64,000 nucleotides of DNA. It comes from Vibrio furnissii CIP 102972 (GTDB lineage Bacteria > Pseudomonadota > Gammaproteobacteria > Enterobacterales > Vibrionaceae). How positions within the stretch are numbered: position 1 is the stretch's first letter; each line of letters opens with the position of its first letter. The stretch covers positions 1,195,695 to 1,259,694 of the forward strand of contig NZ_ACZP01000013.1 in assembly GCF_000176175.1 (NCBI RefSeq). The letters run 5' to 3'. Of the stretch, positions 43,167-54,900 are shown piece by piece. The notes under the pieces were generated by a model. It did not search any database and was not told the origin of the DNA. It was given only the letters and a program-made list of their open reading frames with translations. A program made the translations under genes and the position numbers.

Positions 43167-43723
43167 TAGTTGACTTCTTGGATCACTCGGCCATTGCGAG
43201 GGTAATCATCAAAATGGCGACAATAGAAATTGCGGCATGGGAAAAGATAAGGGCCGGTGTCATCAATGACGACGCGTTCCGTCACGCGCCATAAATAATG
43301 GCCGTGCGCATTCATCACCGGAAATAACTGTTCGAAATCGCCCACTTTACCCCGTTCAGGCTCGCCGGTGGTGCCCACCAGCGTGATCAGACGTCCCTCA
43401 CCGTAAGTGACCGGATCGAGAAAGCCCTTCACATAAGCGACAAAGCGGCCTTGAGGCTCACTGGTTAAGCTCGGACGACCTGCGTTATCGACGGGTAAAT
43501 TCACCACTTCCACACGGGTTTGATGGGCCAGATTAGTCACCTTGGCGATCACGCCGCCCAAACGTACTTCATGGTGTTGCGCCGGGTCGAGTTGAGTCCA
43601 GGCGGCATAGTCGGTCACCACGGCGTCACTGGTGGCTGTTAATTCCTCAGGCAGGGACGCACAGGCCGACAGCAGTAAGGCTGTGAGCGCGACAAAAACC
43701 AGTTGGATTGGAGAAGTGTTCAT
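43166..43723 (-). CDS. Slp-family outer-membrane lipoprotein (YeaY-like)
   Basis: The 185-residue lipoprotein has a type II signal ALTALLLSAC ending at lipidated Cys21, then a Slp domain with VRLGGVIAKVTNLAHQTRVE and FVAYVKGFLDPVTYGEGRLI. The gene order with tsaB and yoaA upstream and fadD downstream matches yeaY in E. coli. The function is poorly known; Slp proteins are linked to starvation and envelope stress. It overlaps the hydrolase gene by one base. Confidence 0.9.
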   Translation of the reverse strand: MNTSPIQLVFVALTALLLSACASLPEELTATSDAVVTDYAAWTQLDPAQHHEVRLGGVIAKVTNLAHQTRVEVVNLPVDNAGRPSLTSEPQGRFVAYVKGFLDPVTYGEGRLITLVGTTGEPERGKVGDFEQLFPVMNAHGHYLWRVTERVVIDDTGPYLFPCRNFYCRHFDDYPRNGRVIQEVN

Positions 43724-43740
43724 CGTTACGTCCCATTCGA

Positions 43741-44040
43741 TCAGATATAAATATCGACCCCAAGCATCTGAGCAAGTTCCTCTTTTCGCGCTCGGTTCAT
43801 CACGTCCATGTACTCTTCGAGTGCTTTGCGTGACCGGCCTTCCGGCAGGTCGTACTGCAATTGCGCTCGATTGATGTCCGCCGGGTCGACGTGACGAATC
43901 GAATTGGAAACAGCGGTCGCAACTTTGGTGGTTTGCGCCACCTCACTCGATCCCTTGCTTACCTCATTTTTCTTTTTCGCTTTGGAAGCCCGATGGGTAT
44001 TGGGGATTCGCGAAGGAGGCAGTCCGTTAATTGAAACCAT
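43741..44040 (-). CDS. Conserved small protein of unknown function in the tsaB operon
   Basis: The 99-residue product has a basic, Ser/Lys-rich N-terminal half (KAKKKNEVSKGSSEVAQ), probably disordered, and a more structured C-terminal half with helical character (RSRKALEEYMDVMNRARKEE, ending LAQMLGVDIYI). No signal peptide or membrane segment is present. The start at 44040 has AGGA upstream. It lies between tsaB and slp, where E. coli has no gene, so it appears lineage-specific. The layout loosely recalls small regulators such as FlgM, but I do not assign a family. Confidence 0.75.
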   Translation of the reverse strand: MVSINGLPPSRIPNTHRASKAKKKNEVSKGSSEVAQTTKVATAVSNSIRHVDPADINRAQLQYDLPEGRSRKALEEYMDVMNRARKEELAQMLGVDIYI

Positions 44041-44099
44041 GCTGTTCCTGCTCATTGAAGGCAAGCCTTAACGCCTGCCTTTGCCTAAGATCGCCGGGA

Positions 44100-44801
44100 T
44101 TATTCGCGGCCCGGCAGTTTTTTCCATGCCACGGTGTCACGCAAATACACCGGGCTGGCATTTTCCGCCGCCAAAGTCTCGCCATTGGCCAACGCTTGCG
44201 CCGCAAGGACAACCATATCCTGCGCTTGCGGATACAACACGCCGCTGTCTTGACGCGTCAAAGGCAGCGCTGCCAGCGCATCGCTGTATGCATCCCAGCC
44301 AGTCCCTGCCGTGCCCCACGGGGTGCTGTCGGCATCGATTTTTTCACATAGCACATCTGGCGCAATCACACACTCGTCATCAATGGTCAACCACGTGCCA
44401 TCCGCCTGACGCTCGAATCGGCCCCAGTACACTTCGCTCATGCGTGCATCAATCGCGGTTGCGACGCGCGTCATGCCGTGTTCACGGTAGGCGCCTTGCG
44501 CCATTGCCGCCAATGTCGAGACACCAATCATGGGTAAATCGGCACCAAACGCTAAACCTTGTGCAATTCCGATGCCAATGCGCACACCGGTGAAGCTGCC
44601 CGGTCCGCGACCAAAGGCCAACGCATCCAATTCTTGCAGCGTAACACCCGCTTCTTTCAACACCTCATCCACCATCGGCAGAATTTTCTTGGTGTGGTCG
44701 CGTGGCGCCACTTCACTGCGGCTGTATAGTGTGTCGCCCACCATTAAAGCAACCGAACAGACTTCTGTTGCGGTATCTAAGGCAAGAATTTTTGCGCTCA
44801 T
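44100..44801 (-). CDS. tsaB: tRNA threonylcarbamoyladenosine biosynthesis protein TsaB
   Basis: The 233-residue protein partners TsaD and TsaE in placing the t6A modification on ANN-decoding tRNAs. It begins [20 protein letters not shown] and has the characteristic [20 protein letters not shown] (about 66-85) of the ASKHA fold. Length is normal. It begins 8 bases after the yoaA stop. Confidence 0.96.
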   Translation of the reverse strand: MSAKILALDTATEVCSVALMVGDTLYSRSEVAPRDHTKKILPMVDEVLKEAGVTLQELDALAFGRGPGSFTGVRIGIGIAQGLAFGADLPMIGVSTLAAMAQGAYREHGMTRVATAIDARMSEVYWGRFERQADGTWLTIDDECVIAPDVLCEKIDADSTPWGTAGTGWDAYSDALAALPLTRQDSGVLYPQAQDMVVLAAQALANGETLAAENASPVYLRDTVAWKKLPGRE

Positions 44802-44809
44802 GAATATCT

Positions 44810-46738
44810 CTAATTTATTGCAGTTTCTGATAAATGTTGCAGAAAGTCTTTCACCACCGTCAGATCCCGCGTGCGCGGAATCGGCGGTAGACTGGCGAGG
44901 AAAATGCCGCCATAGTCACGTGTCACCAAGCGGTTATCGCAGATGATCAACGCCCCTTTGTCTTTCTGATCTCGAATAAGTCGTCCCACACCCTGTTTCA
45001 AGGTGATCACCGCTTCAGGCAGTTGCACCTGAGCAAACGGATCGCCACCTCGCAACTTACAGTCTTCGATGCGTGCTTTGAGCAGCGGATCATCGGGGGC
45101 GGTAAACGGAAGTTTGTCGATGATAACACAGCTTAACGTGTCGCCTCTAACATCGATGCCTTCCCAGAAGGCGCCCGTGGCCACCAGCAGCGCGTTGCCC
45201 AGCTCCATAAACTCAGCCAAGGTCTTCTGTTTGCTGGTTTCCCCTTGCATCAGCACTGGCAGCGTCAATTGCTCGCGAAAGCGTTCGCCAAGCTCACGCA
45301 TCATGCTGTGCGAGGTGCAGAGAAAGAAACAGCGCCCTTGGTTTTGTTCAATCACCGGTGCCAGCATACGCACCAGTTTGTCCGCCAGCCCCGGGCTATT
45401 GGGCTCTGGAAGATACCGCGGCACGCATAATTTGGCCTGCTGCTCATAATCGAACGGGCTTGGCAGAGAAAACTGCGCGACGGGTTTGAGCCCCAAGCGA
45501 TGGGTAAAGTGGCCAAAGTCATCATTTACCGCCAGTGTGGCCGAGGTGAAGATCCACGCGCCCTGCTTCATTTCTATCTGTTCATGGAATTTATCCGCCA
45601 CGGTGAGCGGCGTGATGTGCAAGCTGAAATGGCGCGGCGTGGTGTCATACCAGTAGGAATAACCAGTGATCGACACATCGCACACGCGCTCGATGCGCCC
45701 TTTAATAAGATTGGCTCGTTCAAACGCAGTATCCAGCAGTTGGCTGCGCCCCAGCGCCAGCTTGAGCACCTCAATGGCAAAATTGAGGCTATCCAGCACG
45801 CGTTCGATCTCACGCGAAATCGAGGGCGATTGCAGCGCTTCGCGCCAGTTTCCGCGATACCCCGGCTCTCCCAGCACGATGCGCAGATCCATGGCCGACT
45901 GCACCAGTTTGTCGCCGACTTTCTGCAATTGACGCATGTCTTTGGCTTCGGTGCGGTAACCAATCTCGATGTCTTTCGCCAGTTCTTGGATCTGGCGGCT
46001 GGACACCGACTGGCCAAAATATTGGCTGGCGATATCCGGCAACTGGTGCGCTTCATCGAAAATGAACACATCCGCTTCCGGAATTAACTCGCCAAAACCG
46101 GTTTCTTTGATGGCTAAATCGGCCAAAAACAGGTGATGGTTGACCACCACGACGTCAGCATCCATCGCTTTGCGGCGCGCTTTCGAGACGAAACAGTCCT
46201 GATAACTCGGACACTCTTTGCCCAAGCAGTTGTCGTTGGTTGAGGTGATGGTCGGAATGACCAAGCTGTCTTCGGGCAAGTCATCGCATTCACCCAAATC
46301 GCCGGTTTTGGTTTCCGACGCCCAACTGCGCACTTTGACCAATTGCGTCAACAGCGTCGGGTCCGCTTCGTTGGTATGGCTTTCCACCATTTGGCGACTG
46401 AGGCGATCCAAGCACAAGTAGTTAGCACGCCCTTTGAGTAGGGCCACGTTACCATGAAACCCCAGCGCACCAACCATCAAGGGTAAATCGCGATGAAATA
46501 GCTGCTCTTGCAGGTTCTTGGAACCGGTACTGATAATCACTTTTTTACCGCTCAACAGTGCAGGCACCAGATAGGCAAAGGTTTTACCCGTTCCGGTTCC
46601 GGCTTCCACCACCAGTTGAGAGCTTTGCTTGATGGCGTTGGCGACGGCTTCGGCCATGTCAATTTGTGCCTGACGAGCTTGAAAGCCCGGTATGGCTTTC
46701 CCGAGCGCGCCTTGCTGAGAGAACGTTTTTGCAATCAT
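44810..46738 (-). CDS. yoaA: DinG/XPD-family ATP-dependent helicase YoaA
   Basis: The 642-residue superfamily 2 helicase helps repair stalled replication forks in E. coli. Walker A reads [17 protein letters not shown] (about 43-59), the DEAH box is [11 protein letters not shown], and the late motifs include [20 protein letters not shown] and [14 protein letters not shown]. Cysteines in NYLCLDR and [13 protein letters not shown] fit the iron-sulfur cluster of this family. The start at 46738 ([10 protein letters not shown]) matches the E. coli length. First gene of the operon with tsaB. No clear LexA box was seen upstream. Confidence 0.94.
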   Translation of the reverse strand: MIAKTFSQQGALGKAIPGFQARQAQIDMAEAVANAIKQSSQLVVEAGTGTGKTFAYLVPALLSGKKVIISTGSKNLQEQLFHRDLPLMVGALGFHGNVALLKGRANYLCLDRLSRQMVESHTNEADPTLLTQLVKVRSWASETKTGDLGECDDLPEDSLVIPTITSTNDNCLGKECPSYQDCFVSKARRKAMDADVVVVNHHLFLADLAIKETGFGELIPEADVFIFDEAHQLPDIASQYFGQSVSSRQIQELAKDIEIGYRTEAKDMRQLQKVGDKLVQSAMDLRIVLGEPGYRGNWREALQSPSISREIERVLDSLNFAIEVLKLALGRSQLLDTAFERANLIKGRIERVCDVSITGYSYWYDTTPRHFSLHITPLTVADKFHEQIEMKQGAWIFTSATLAVNDDFGHFTHRLGLKPVAQFSLPSPFDYEQQAKLCVPRYLPEPNSPGLADKLVRMLAPVIEQNQGRCFFLCTSHSMMRELGERFREQLTLPVLMQGETSKQKTLAEFMELGNALLVATGAFWEGIDVRGDTLSCVIIDKLPFTAPDDPLLKARIEDCKLRGGDPFAQVQLPEAVITLKQGVGRLIRDQKDKGALIICDNRLVTRDYGGIFLASLPPIPRTRDLTVVKDFLQHLSETAIN

Positions 46739-46879
46739 CGAAAGAGCTGACGAAGAATAGAATGACGCGATTATGGCAGGTTTCTGCACAAGGCGCGAAT
46801 CGGATTACGCACGCGCCGATATGCAGCAATACATCGAAGAAAAACCAATCTAGTGCACGAAGCCAAGATAACGTCACCC

Positions 46880-46979
46880 GGTTAACGAAGCCAGATTCAC
46901 GAAGCTAGGTTCATGAAGCTAGGTTCATGAAGAGCTAGGTTCACGAAGACAGGTTCACAAAGACAGATTCACAAAGACA
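46880..46979. repeat. 14-bp tandem repeat array (minisatellite)
   Basis: About seven diverged copies of a 14-base unit, best represented by AGGTTCACGAAGAC, run head to tail. Clear units start at 46908, 46922 (two extra bases), 46938, 46952 and 46966; a degenerate one starts at 46893 and a partial one at 46880. The array ends at the stop codon of the 66-residue gene and lies between it and yoaA. Confidence 0.85.
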
Positions 46980-46981
46980 AG

Positions 46982-47182
46982 TTAACGCCGGTTCAGATAA
47001 CGCGCCATCCACGGCGGGGCATCGTAGCCGGTGCCCATCTGGGACATCACGCGTGCCGCTTCCGCGGGCGAGGCCTTGTTGTCCCATAACGTATCGAGCA
47101 ACGCTTGATTGATGGGTTGATCGCCCATCAGTTCAGAAACGCGTTCAACATACAACTTACGCGCAAGCAGTTCTTTATCCAT
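46982..47182 (-). CDS. Small acidic/helical protein of unknown function
   Basis: The 66-residue product (MDKELLARKLYVERVSELMG ... PPWMARYLNRR) is predicted mostly helical and soluble, without Cys or membrane segment. AAGGTGG stands before the ATG at 47182. The basic C-terminus ends right at the tandem repeat array, so repeat changes could alter it. The family is not recognised; the layout resembles other short conserved Vibrio proteins. Confidence 0.7.
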   Translation of the reverse strand: MDKELLARKLYVERVSELMGDQPINQALLDTLWDNKASPAEAARVMSQMGTGYDAPPWMARYLNRR

Positions 47183-47369
47183 AAACACCACCTTGAAAGC
47201 ACACAAAAAGCCGGGGTTAAACCACCGTCAACCCGCAGCACCCCTGATAGTTGTTGAAACCGATGTGAGAATAGATTAATTATAGACGCTATATTTTGGG
47301 CTGCCCGACCGTTCTGAGTCGCCCATCTTGTTATGCATCCCAGCGCACTGGACAAATAAACGCCGACAA

Positions 47370-47403
47370 CTTGGGGTTACTGCGCTCAGCGCACCAACCC
47401 AAG
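47370..47403 (+). promoter_or_regulatory. Stable hairpin in the purU leader
   Basis: CTTGGGGTT (47370-47378) pairs with AACCCAAG (47396-47403) with one bulge, capped by an inner GCGC-TCA-GCGC stem (47382-47392). It lies 70 bases upstream of purU. No matching riboswitch class can be named from memory. Confidence 0.5.
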
Positions 47404-47472
47404 AGCACGAGAAGTAGCGTGTCTGGTTGACGAGGGATTTCAGAATAAAAGAAATGCACGGAAGTTGTATTA

Positions 47473-48306
47473 ATGGAAAAGAAAACGCTCCTCACGCATT
47501 GTACAGATGCCCCAGGTTTGATCGCTAAAATCACCAATATTTGTTACAAGCACCAACTCAACATCATTCACAACAGCGAGTATGTGGATAACACCAGCGG
47601 CCATTTTTTCATGCGCACCGAGCTGGAAGGTTACTTCAACGATGAAACGCTGCTGGCCGATTTAGACCAAGCGCTGCCGCAAGGTGCGAAGCGTAAACTT
47701 ATCGACTCCAGCCGCAAACGTATCGTGATTCTGGTGACCAAAGAAGCACATTGCCTAGGCGACATTCTGATGAAGAACTTTGACGGCAGTCTGGATGTAG
47801 ACATCGCCGCGGTCGCGGGGAACTACGACACCCTGCAAGGGCTGACGGAGAAGTTTGATATTCCGTATCATTGCGTGTCGCATGAAGGGCTCAACCGCCA
47901 AGAGCATGAGCAAAACATGCTGGAAGTGATTGACCAGTACCAACCGGATTACGTGGTGCTGGCGAAGTACATGCGCGTGTTAACGCCGGGCTTTGTGGAA
48001 AAATACCACCACAAAATCATCAACATTCACCACAGCTTCCTGCCGGCATTTATTGGGGCAAAACCATACCAACAAGCGTATGAACGCGGCGTGAAGATCA
48101 TCGGCGCGACAGCCCACTTCGTGACCAACGATCTCGATGAAGGGCCGATCATCAAACAAGACGTGATTCCCGTCGATCACACGTTCAGTGCACAAGACAT
48201 GGCGCAAGCAGGCCGCGATGTAGAAAAGAGCGTGCTGAGCAAAGCGCTGGGCAAAGTGCTCAACGACCATGTGATTGTCTACGGCAACAAGACCGTCATC
48301 CTGTAA
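47473..48306 (+). CDS. purU: Formyltetrahydrofolate deformylase
   Basis: The 277-residue enzyme hydrolyses 10-formyl-tetrahydrofolate to formate and tetrahydrofolate, balancing one-carbon pools and feeding PurT. An N-terminal ACT domain (about 5-80, HCTDAPGLIAKITNICY) precedes the formyltransferase domain with INIHHSFLPAFIGAKPY and the catalytic DLDEGPIIKQD. Length matches E. coli PurU. It is monocistronic with a bidirectional terminator downstream. Confidence 0.96.
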   Translation: MEKKTLLTHCTDAPGLIAKITNICYKHQLNIIHNSEYVDNTSGHFFMRTELEGYFNDETLLADLDQALPQGAKRKLIDSSRKRIVILVTKEAHCLGDILMKNFDGSLDVDIAAVAGNYDTLQGLTEKFDIPYHCVSHEGLNRQEHEQNMLEVIDQYQPDYVVLAKYMRVLTPGFVEKYHHKIINIHHSFLPAFIGAKPYQQAYERGVKIIGATAHFVTNDLDEGPIIKQDVIPVDHTFSAQDMAQAGRDVEKSVLSKALGKVLNDHVIVYGNKTVIL

Positions 48307-48324
48307 CTGCAAGGTTGAGGTATA

Positions 48325-48349
48325 AAAAAGGCGCTCAAGGCGCCTTTTT
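48325..48349. terminator. Bidirectional terminator between purU and fadH
   Basis: AAGGCGC (48328-48334) and GCGCCTT (48340-48346) form a 7-bp stem with loop TCAAG, flanked by A6 on the left and T5 on the right, between convergent genes. Confidence 0.9.
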
Positions 48350-48381
48350 GTCATGCTCAGTCGTGCTCTACGCTCGTCCGT

Positions 48382-50433
<2,052 letters not shown>

Positions 50434-50598
50434 TCAGCCCAACGAAAAATCAAACAAGCGTTTACATTTTTGTAACACCGATCAATCTTGCAGTTGTTTG
50501 GGTATGATGAATAACGTAGGATGTAACTCATTCATATCTCTCGGGAACTTATCCGAGCTATCCTCAACAAGTCACTCACTTGTTGCATTGGAGACACA

Positions 50599-52449
50599 AT
50601 GAAACAACTATTCCGATTTATTGGGCTGATTTTTAAAGGTATTTGGAAGGTCATTACTTTTATTCGTCTTGCCCTCACCAACCTGATATTCCTGCTCAGC
50701 ATCGCCATCATTTACTTCATCTATATTCATGCTGAGTCGCCTACCCCCACCGTCGATAAAGCCTCTGCATTGGTGCTAAATTTATCCGGTCCGATTGTCG
50801 AACAACGAACCTACGTGAACCCCATGGACTCGTTTGCTGGCTCGGTACTGGGGCAGGATTTACCTAAAGAAAACGTCTTGTTTGATATCGTCGATACGCT
50901 GCGTTATGCCAAAGATGATAAGCAAGTGACGGGGTTGGTGTTGGCGCTGCGCGATCTGCCTGAAACCAATTTGACCAAACTGCGTTACATCGCCAAAGCG
51001 ATCAACGAGTTCAAAGCGTCCGGGAAACCGGTCTATGCGGTGGGTGATTTCTACAATCAAAGTCAGTATTACCTTGCCAGCTACGCCGACAAAATTTTTC
51101 TTTCGCCCGATGGTGCGGTGATGCTGCGCGGCTACAGTGCTTACAATCTGTATTACAAAACGCTGTTGGAAAAACTTGACGTCAACACGCACGTGTTCCG
51201 CGTCGGCACTTATAAATCAGCCATTGAACCGTTCATCCGTGACGACATGTCCGATGCCGCGCGCGAATCCGCGTCTCGCTGGTTGACCCAACTGTGGGGA
51301 GCGTATGTGGATGACGTGGCAACCAACCGTCAGATCGATGCGAAAACGCTCACGCCGAGTATGGATGAATTTTTGGCACTGCTGAAACAGTCATCAGGCA
51401 ACCTGGCGGATTTGTCACTCAAAGCCGGTTTAGTCGATGAACTCGCCACACGACAACAAGTGCGTGCCGAGCTAACCGACGTGTTTGGCAGTGACGGCGA
51501 CGACAGCTACAACGCCATGAGCTATTACGATTACCGCGCGACCGTGTCACCAACCTTTGACATGGCCGCAGACGACATCGCGGTGGTGGTTGCCAGCGGC
51601 GCCATCATGGACGGTGTTCAACCACGGGGTACCGTAGGCGGCGATACACTGGCATCCTTGCTGCGTCAGGCGCGAAACGATGACAAAGTGAAAGCCGTCG
51701 TGCTGCGTGTCGACAGCCCGGGGGGCAGCGCGTTTGCCTCTGAAGTGATTCGTAATGAAATCGAGGCGATCAAAGCGGCCGGTAAACCGGTGGTGATTTC
51801 TATGTCGAGCTTAGCCGCCTCTGGCGGGTACTGGATCTCGATGAGCGGCGATCAAATCGTTGCGCAGCCCACCACGCTGACTGGCTCCATTGGCATTTTC
51901 AGCGTCATTACCACGTTTGAAAAAGGGTTGAATAAACTGGGGATCTACACCGACGGCGTGGGCACGTCACCGTTCTCCGGCGTGGGGGTCACCACCGGCC
52001 TGAGCGATGGGATCAAAGATGCGCTGCAAATGGGCATTGAACACGGCTACCACCGCTTCATTTCTCTGGTGGCTGAACACCGCCACATGTCAGAACAAGA
52101 GGTCGATAAAGTGGCGCAAGGCCGCGTGTGGACCGCGCAAGATGCGCAAAAATTGGGGTTGGTCGATAAGCTCGGCGACTTCGATGATGCCGTCGCACTG
52201 GCAGCCAGCCTCGCGAAACTGGACACATACAACCTGTATTGGGTAGAGGAACCCTTGAGCCCGGCGCAGCAATTCTTGCAAGATCTGTTTGGTCAGGTGC
52301 GCGTTGGGCTTGGGCTTGATGTCTCCAGCTTGATGCCAGACGCACTTAAACCGGCGACAAAACAGCTGGTTTCTGATGCCAACCTGCTGAGCAGCTTCAA
52401 CGATCCAAAAGGGTATTACGCGTTTTGTCTCACCTGTCAGGTGGAATAA
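50599..52449 (+). CDS. sppA: Signal peptide peptidase SppA (protease IV, long form)
   Basis: The 616-residue inner-membrane serine protease degrades cleaved signal peptides. An N-terminal membrane anchor (about 28-44) precedes two tandem ClpP-like domains. The catalytic Lys206 is in RVGTYKSAIEPF of the first and Ser408 in SLAASGGYWIS of the second, the same split dyad as E. coli SppA. GGAG lies upstream. It is divergent from fadH and followed by a terminator, then ansA. Confidence 0.96.
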   Translation: MKQLFRFIGLIFKGIWKVITFIRLALTNLIFLLSIAIIYFIYIHAESPTPTVDKASALVLNLSGPIVEQRTYVNPMDSFAGSVLGQDLPKENVLFDIVDTLRYAKDDKQVTGLVLALRDLPETNLTKLRYIAKAINEFKASGKPVYAVGDFYNQSQYYLASYADKIFLSPDGAVMLRGYSAYNLYYKTLLEKLDVNTHVFRVGTYKSAIEPFIRDDMSDAARESASRWLTQLWGAYVDDVATNRQIDAKTLTPSMDEFLALLKQSSGNLADLSLKAGLVDELATRQQVRAELTDVFGSDGDDSYNAMSYYDYRATVSPTFDMAADDIAVVVASGAIMDGVQPRGTVGGDTLASLLRQARNDDKVKAVVLRVDSPGGSAFASEVIRNEIEAIKAAGKPVVISMSSLAASGGYWISMSGDQIVAQPTTLTGSIGIFSVITTFEKGLNKLGIYTDGVGTSPFSGVGVTTGLSDGIKDALQMGIEHGYHRFISLVAEHRHMSEQEVDKVAQGRVWTAQDAQKLGLVDKLGDFDDAVALAASLAKLDTYNLYWVEEPLSPAQQFLQDLFGQVRVGLGLDVSSLMPDALKPATKQLVSDANLLSSFNDPKGYYAFCLTCQVE

Positions 52450-52496
52450 CAGCGGCAAGCCTTATCCCCACTGCTCTTACCAGCAGGTTCCTAAGC

Positions 52497-52524
52497 GGCG
52501 CTTTGTTAGAAGCGCCTCTTTTTA
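52497..52524 (+). terminator. Intrinsic terminator of sppA
   Basis: GGCGCTT (52497-52503) pairs with AAGCGCC (52510-52516) across a 6-base loop and is followed by TCTTTTTA. Confidence 0.85.
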
Positions 52525-52582
52525 TTGCAGTGGTTTTCGCTATAATCCGCGTTCTGTTCCCCTACAATAAGTGATTTATCCC

Positions 52583-53596
52583 ATGACAAGAAAGCATATC
52601 TATATCGCCTACACTGGCGGCACCATCGGTATGAAAAAATCCGATCATGGTTATGTACCTGTCGAAGGCTTTATGGAAAAGCAGTTGGCCAGTATGCCGG
52701 AATTCCACCGTGCAGAAATGCCACAGTTCACCATTCACGAATACGAGCCGCTGATCGACTCTTCAGACATGACGCCTGAAGATTGGCAGAAGATTGCCGA
52801 TGACATTCGCGATAATTACGACAAATACGATGGCTTTGTGATCCTGCATGGCACTGACACCATGGCCTACACCGCCTCGGCGTTGTCTTTCATGCTGGAA
52901 AATCTCGGCAAACCTGTGATTGTGACCGGTTCACAAATTCCACTGGCTGAACTACGTTCAGACGGTCAGGCGAACCTGTTAAACGCCCTGCACATTGCGG
53001 CCAATTACCCGATCAACGAAGTGACTTTATTCTTCAACAATCAGTTGATGCGCGGCAACCGCAGTACCAAATCACATGCGGACGGCTTTAACGCGTTCAC
53101 CTCCCCCAACCTGCCTCCTCTGCTGGAAGCGGGCATCAACATTCAAGTGAGTGGCAACGTCAAGCTTGGTGTACAACCGGAAGGCGAATTCCGCGTTCAA
53201 AACATCACGCCGCAGCCAATCGGGGTGATCACCATGTACCCGGGCATTTCACACGAAGTGATTCGTAACACCTTATTGCAGCCCGTCAACGCTATGATTT
53301 TGCTGACCTTCGGTGTCGGCAATGCACCGCAAAACCCAGAACTATTAGCCCAATTGCATGATGCCTCTGAACGTGGCGTGATCGTGATGAACCTGACGCA
53401 ATGTTTGGCCGGTAAAGTGAACATGGGTGGCTACGCCACAGGCTGCGCGCTGGCGGATGCTGGCGTGATCAGTGGTTACGACATGACGCCGGAAGCGGCG
53501 CTAGCAAAATTGCACTATTTACTGAGCCAGAATTTGTCTTACGAAGAAGTGAAAGTGCGCATGCAGCAAGTGCTGCGTGGCGAAATGAGCCTGTAA
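52583..53596 (+). CDS. ansA: L-asparaginase I (cytoplasmic)
   Basis: The 337-residue enzyme hydrolyses asparagine to aspartate and ammonia. The catalytic Thr14 is in YTGGTIGMKK and the second active-site pair Thr91-Asp92 in LHGTDTMAYTASAL; GSQIPLAELRSDGQ and FGVGNAPQNP complete the pattern. No signal peptide, so it is the type I form. The start at 52583 aligns with E. coli AnsA. The order ansA-yeaC-msrB-gapA is conserved with E. coli. Confidence 0.96.
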   Translation: MTRKHIYIAYTGGTIGMKKSDHGYVPVEGFMEKQLASMPEFHRAEMPQFTIHEYEPLIDSSDMTPEDWQKIADDIRDNYDKYDGFVILHGTDTMAYTASALSFMLENLGKPVIVTGSQIPLAELRSDGQANLLNALHIAANYPINEVTLFFNNQLMRGNRSTKSHADGFNAFTSPNLPPLLEAGINIQVSGNVKLGVQPEGEFRVQNITPQPIGVITMYPGISHEVIRNTLLQPVNAMILLTFGVGNAPQNPELLAQLHDASERGVIVMNLTQCLAGKVNMGGYATGCALADAGVISGYDMTPEAALAKLHYLLSQNLSYEEVKVRMQQVLRGEMSL

Positions 53597-53614
53597 CGCA
53601 TTCTGTAGACACAC

Positions 53615-53640
53615 AAAACCCCGCCGATGCGGGGTTTTTT
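53615..53640 (+). terminator. Intrinsic terminator of ansA
   Basis: AAAACCCCGC (53615-53624) and GCGGGGTTTT (53629-53638) form a 10-bp stem with loop CGAT running into T6. The left A run also allows use by the convergent yeaC transcript. Confidence 0.93.
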
Positions 53641-53671
53641 ATGCCATGTGAGACCAGGATAAACCGACCAC

Positions 53672-53956
53672 TTACTCTTGGTTCGGATTCACTCGCATGA
53701 TGTCGTCTTGCCCTGCCTGAAAACGCTTTTTCAGCTCCGCTTTTGACTTAAACACCACATCGCCCCCAACGCCCACCGTCATGTGGTCAGCGTTCAGATT
53801 GTGCTTGGATTGATACAACATCACAGCTTGCATACAGTAATCTCGCTGCTCCTGAGAAAGTAGTGTACCCTCAGGCCACTTACCCGTTTCTACCGCGAAC
53901 ACCAAACGATCATACGCTTCCGGTGTAATAGCATCGATTAATTGATTTGCATCCAT
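53672..53956 (-). CDS. yeaC: YeaC family protein (DUF1315)
   Basis: The 94-residue soluble protein begins MDANQLIDAITPEAYDRLVF and contains AVETGKWPEGTLLSQEQRD and CMQAVMLYQSKHN, the YeaC/DUF1315 pattern. Function unknown. Its location between ansA and msrB is as in E. coli. It is divergent from the lipoprotein gene at 54065. Confidence 0.9.
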   Translation of the reverse strand: MDANQLIDAITPEAYDRLVFAVETGKWPEGTLLSQEQRDYCMQAVMLYQSKHNLNADHMTVGVGGDVVFKSKAELKKRFQAGQDDIMRVNPNQE

Positions 53957-54064
53957 GATTGTTTCCTAATAAACGCTTATAAAAACAGTTCGCGTCACCT
54001 TAACTGGCTGGCATTTCGAGTCAAGACCAGCTAAATAAATAAGTGTATCGGATCACAAGCTAAC

Positions 54065-54889
54065 ATGATGAACAGCGTAAAAACCTTACTAATTTTGTCT
54101 CTGCCACTGCTGCTCAGTGGCTGTTTTGAGAATCGCAAGAATACGGAGAAGCTGTGCGCAGACAATCCAAATTTGCGCTGTGAGCAGCTCAATATGGACG
54201 ACGGCCAATGCCGTATTCCACGCACCGATCTGATCTGGCACCGTTATGCGGTACTCAAAAATCCGACGGTCGATAACAAGATTCAAGAATACACCTTGGT
54301 GAGTGCCTACCGAAAATGCCTTGAATTGGCTTCGCAAATTCAACCGATTGATCAAACGGCGCTCAAACAAAAACGCTTTGATGCGCTGATCAACTCAGGC
54401 AAAGAACAAGAACGATTGGTGAAAGAGCTGCATCAGATGCGTACGCCGCAATCGCTCTATTTCCTGTGGAGCCAAACCGGTGATAACCAAGCACGACGTG
54501 AATTTTTGCAGATGGAAGGAACACCAGAACTAGACACCGCCGAGATGCAATTCGCACTCGCCACCTTTTATACCTCGCGCAACCGTGAAAAAACCATTCA
54601 GCTGCTGAACCGAGCGTTAGAGCTGAGTGACGCTCAATCGGTCAATATCGAGATTTTCAAATCGCTGGCGAGTACGTATCAAGTCCTCAACGACAAAGAA
54701 CATGCCTATGTATGGGCCATGGTCGGCAAAGCGTTTGGCGTGCCCTTAGCCACACCGGCCGAACTGGAACGCCTTTACGGCTTTAGCCAAGAAAAGTTCG
54801 CTCGTTTACAATCTCTGGCCGATGACGTCACCAAAGCGATCAAATCAGGGCAGTATTCCCGCCGTTTAGTGCCTACCGTTATCGAATGA
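54065..54889 (+). CDS. DUF2989-type lipoprotein
   Basis: The 274-residue product has a type II signal peptide with lipobox LLLSGC (lipidated Cys about residue 20). Cys residues follow early in the mature part (LCADNPNLRCEQ, DGQCRIPR). The C-terminal half is helical and repeat-like (QFALATFYTSRNREKTIQLL, then SLASTYQVLNDKEHAY), suggesting tetratricopeptide/Sel1-like helices. It resembles the DUF2989 family of vibrios and relatives; function unknown. The first two codons are ATG ATG, so the start may be 54068. Confidence 0.85.
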   Translation: MMNSVKTLLILSLPLLLSGCFENRKNTEKLCADNPNLRCEQLNMDDGQCRIPRTDLIWHRYAVLKNPTVDNKIQEYTLVSAYRKCLELASQIQPIDQTALKQKRFDALINSGKEQERLVKELHQMRTPQSLYFLWSQTGDNQARREFLQMEGTPELDTAEMQFALATFYTSRNREKTIQLLNRALELSDAQSVNIEIFKSLASTYQVLNDKEHAYVWAMVGKAFGVPLATPAELERLYGFSQEKFARLQSLADDVTKAIKSGQYSRRLVPTVIE

Positions 54890-54900
54890 TGTAAAGATTA

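Noticed and set aside
46739..46870. LexA box upstream of yoaA
   Set aside because: No CTGT-N8-ACAG pattern is present, so SOS control is not supported from sequence.
46880..46979. Possible CRISPR array
   Set aside because: The 14-base units are contiguous without unique spacers and no cas genes are near, so it is a minisatellite.
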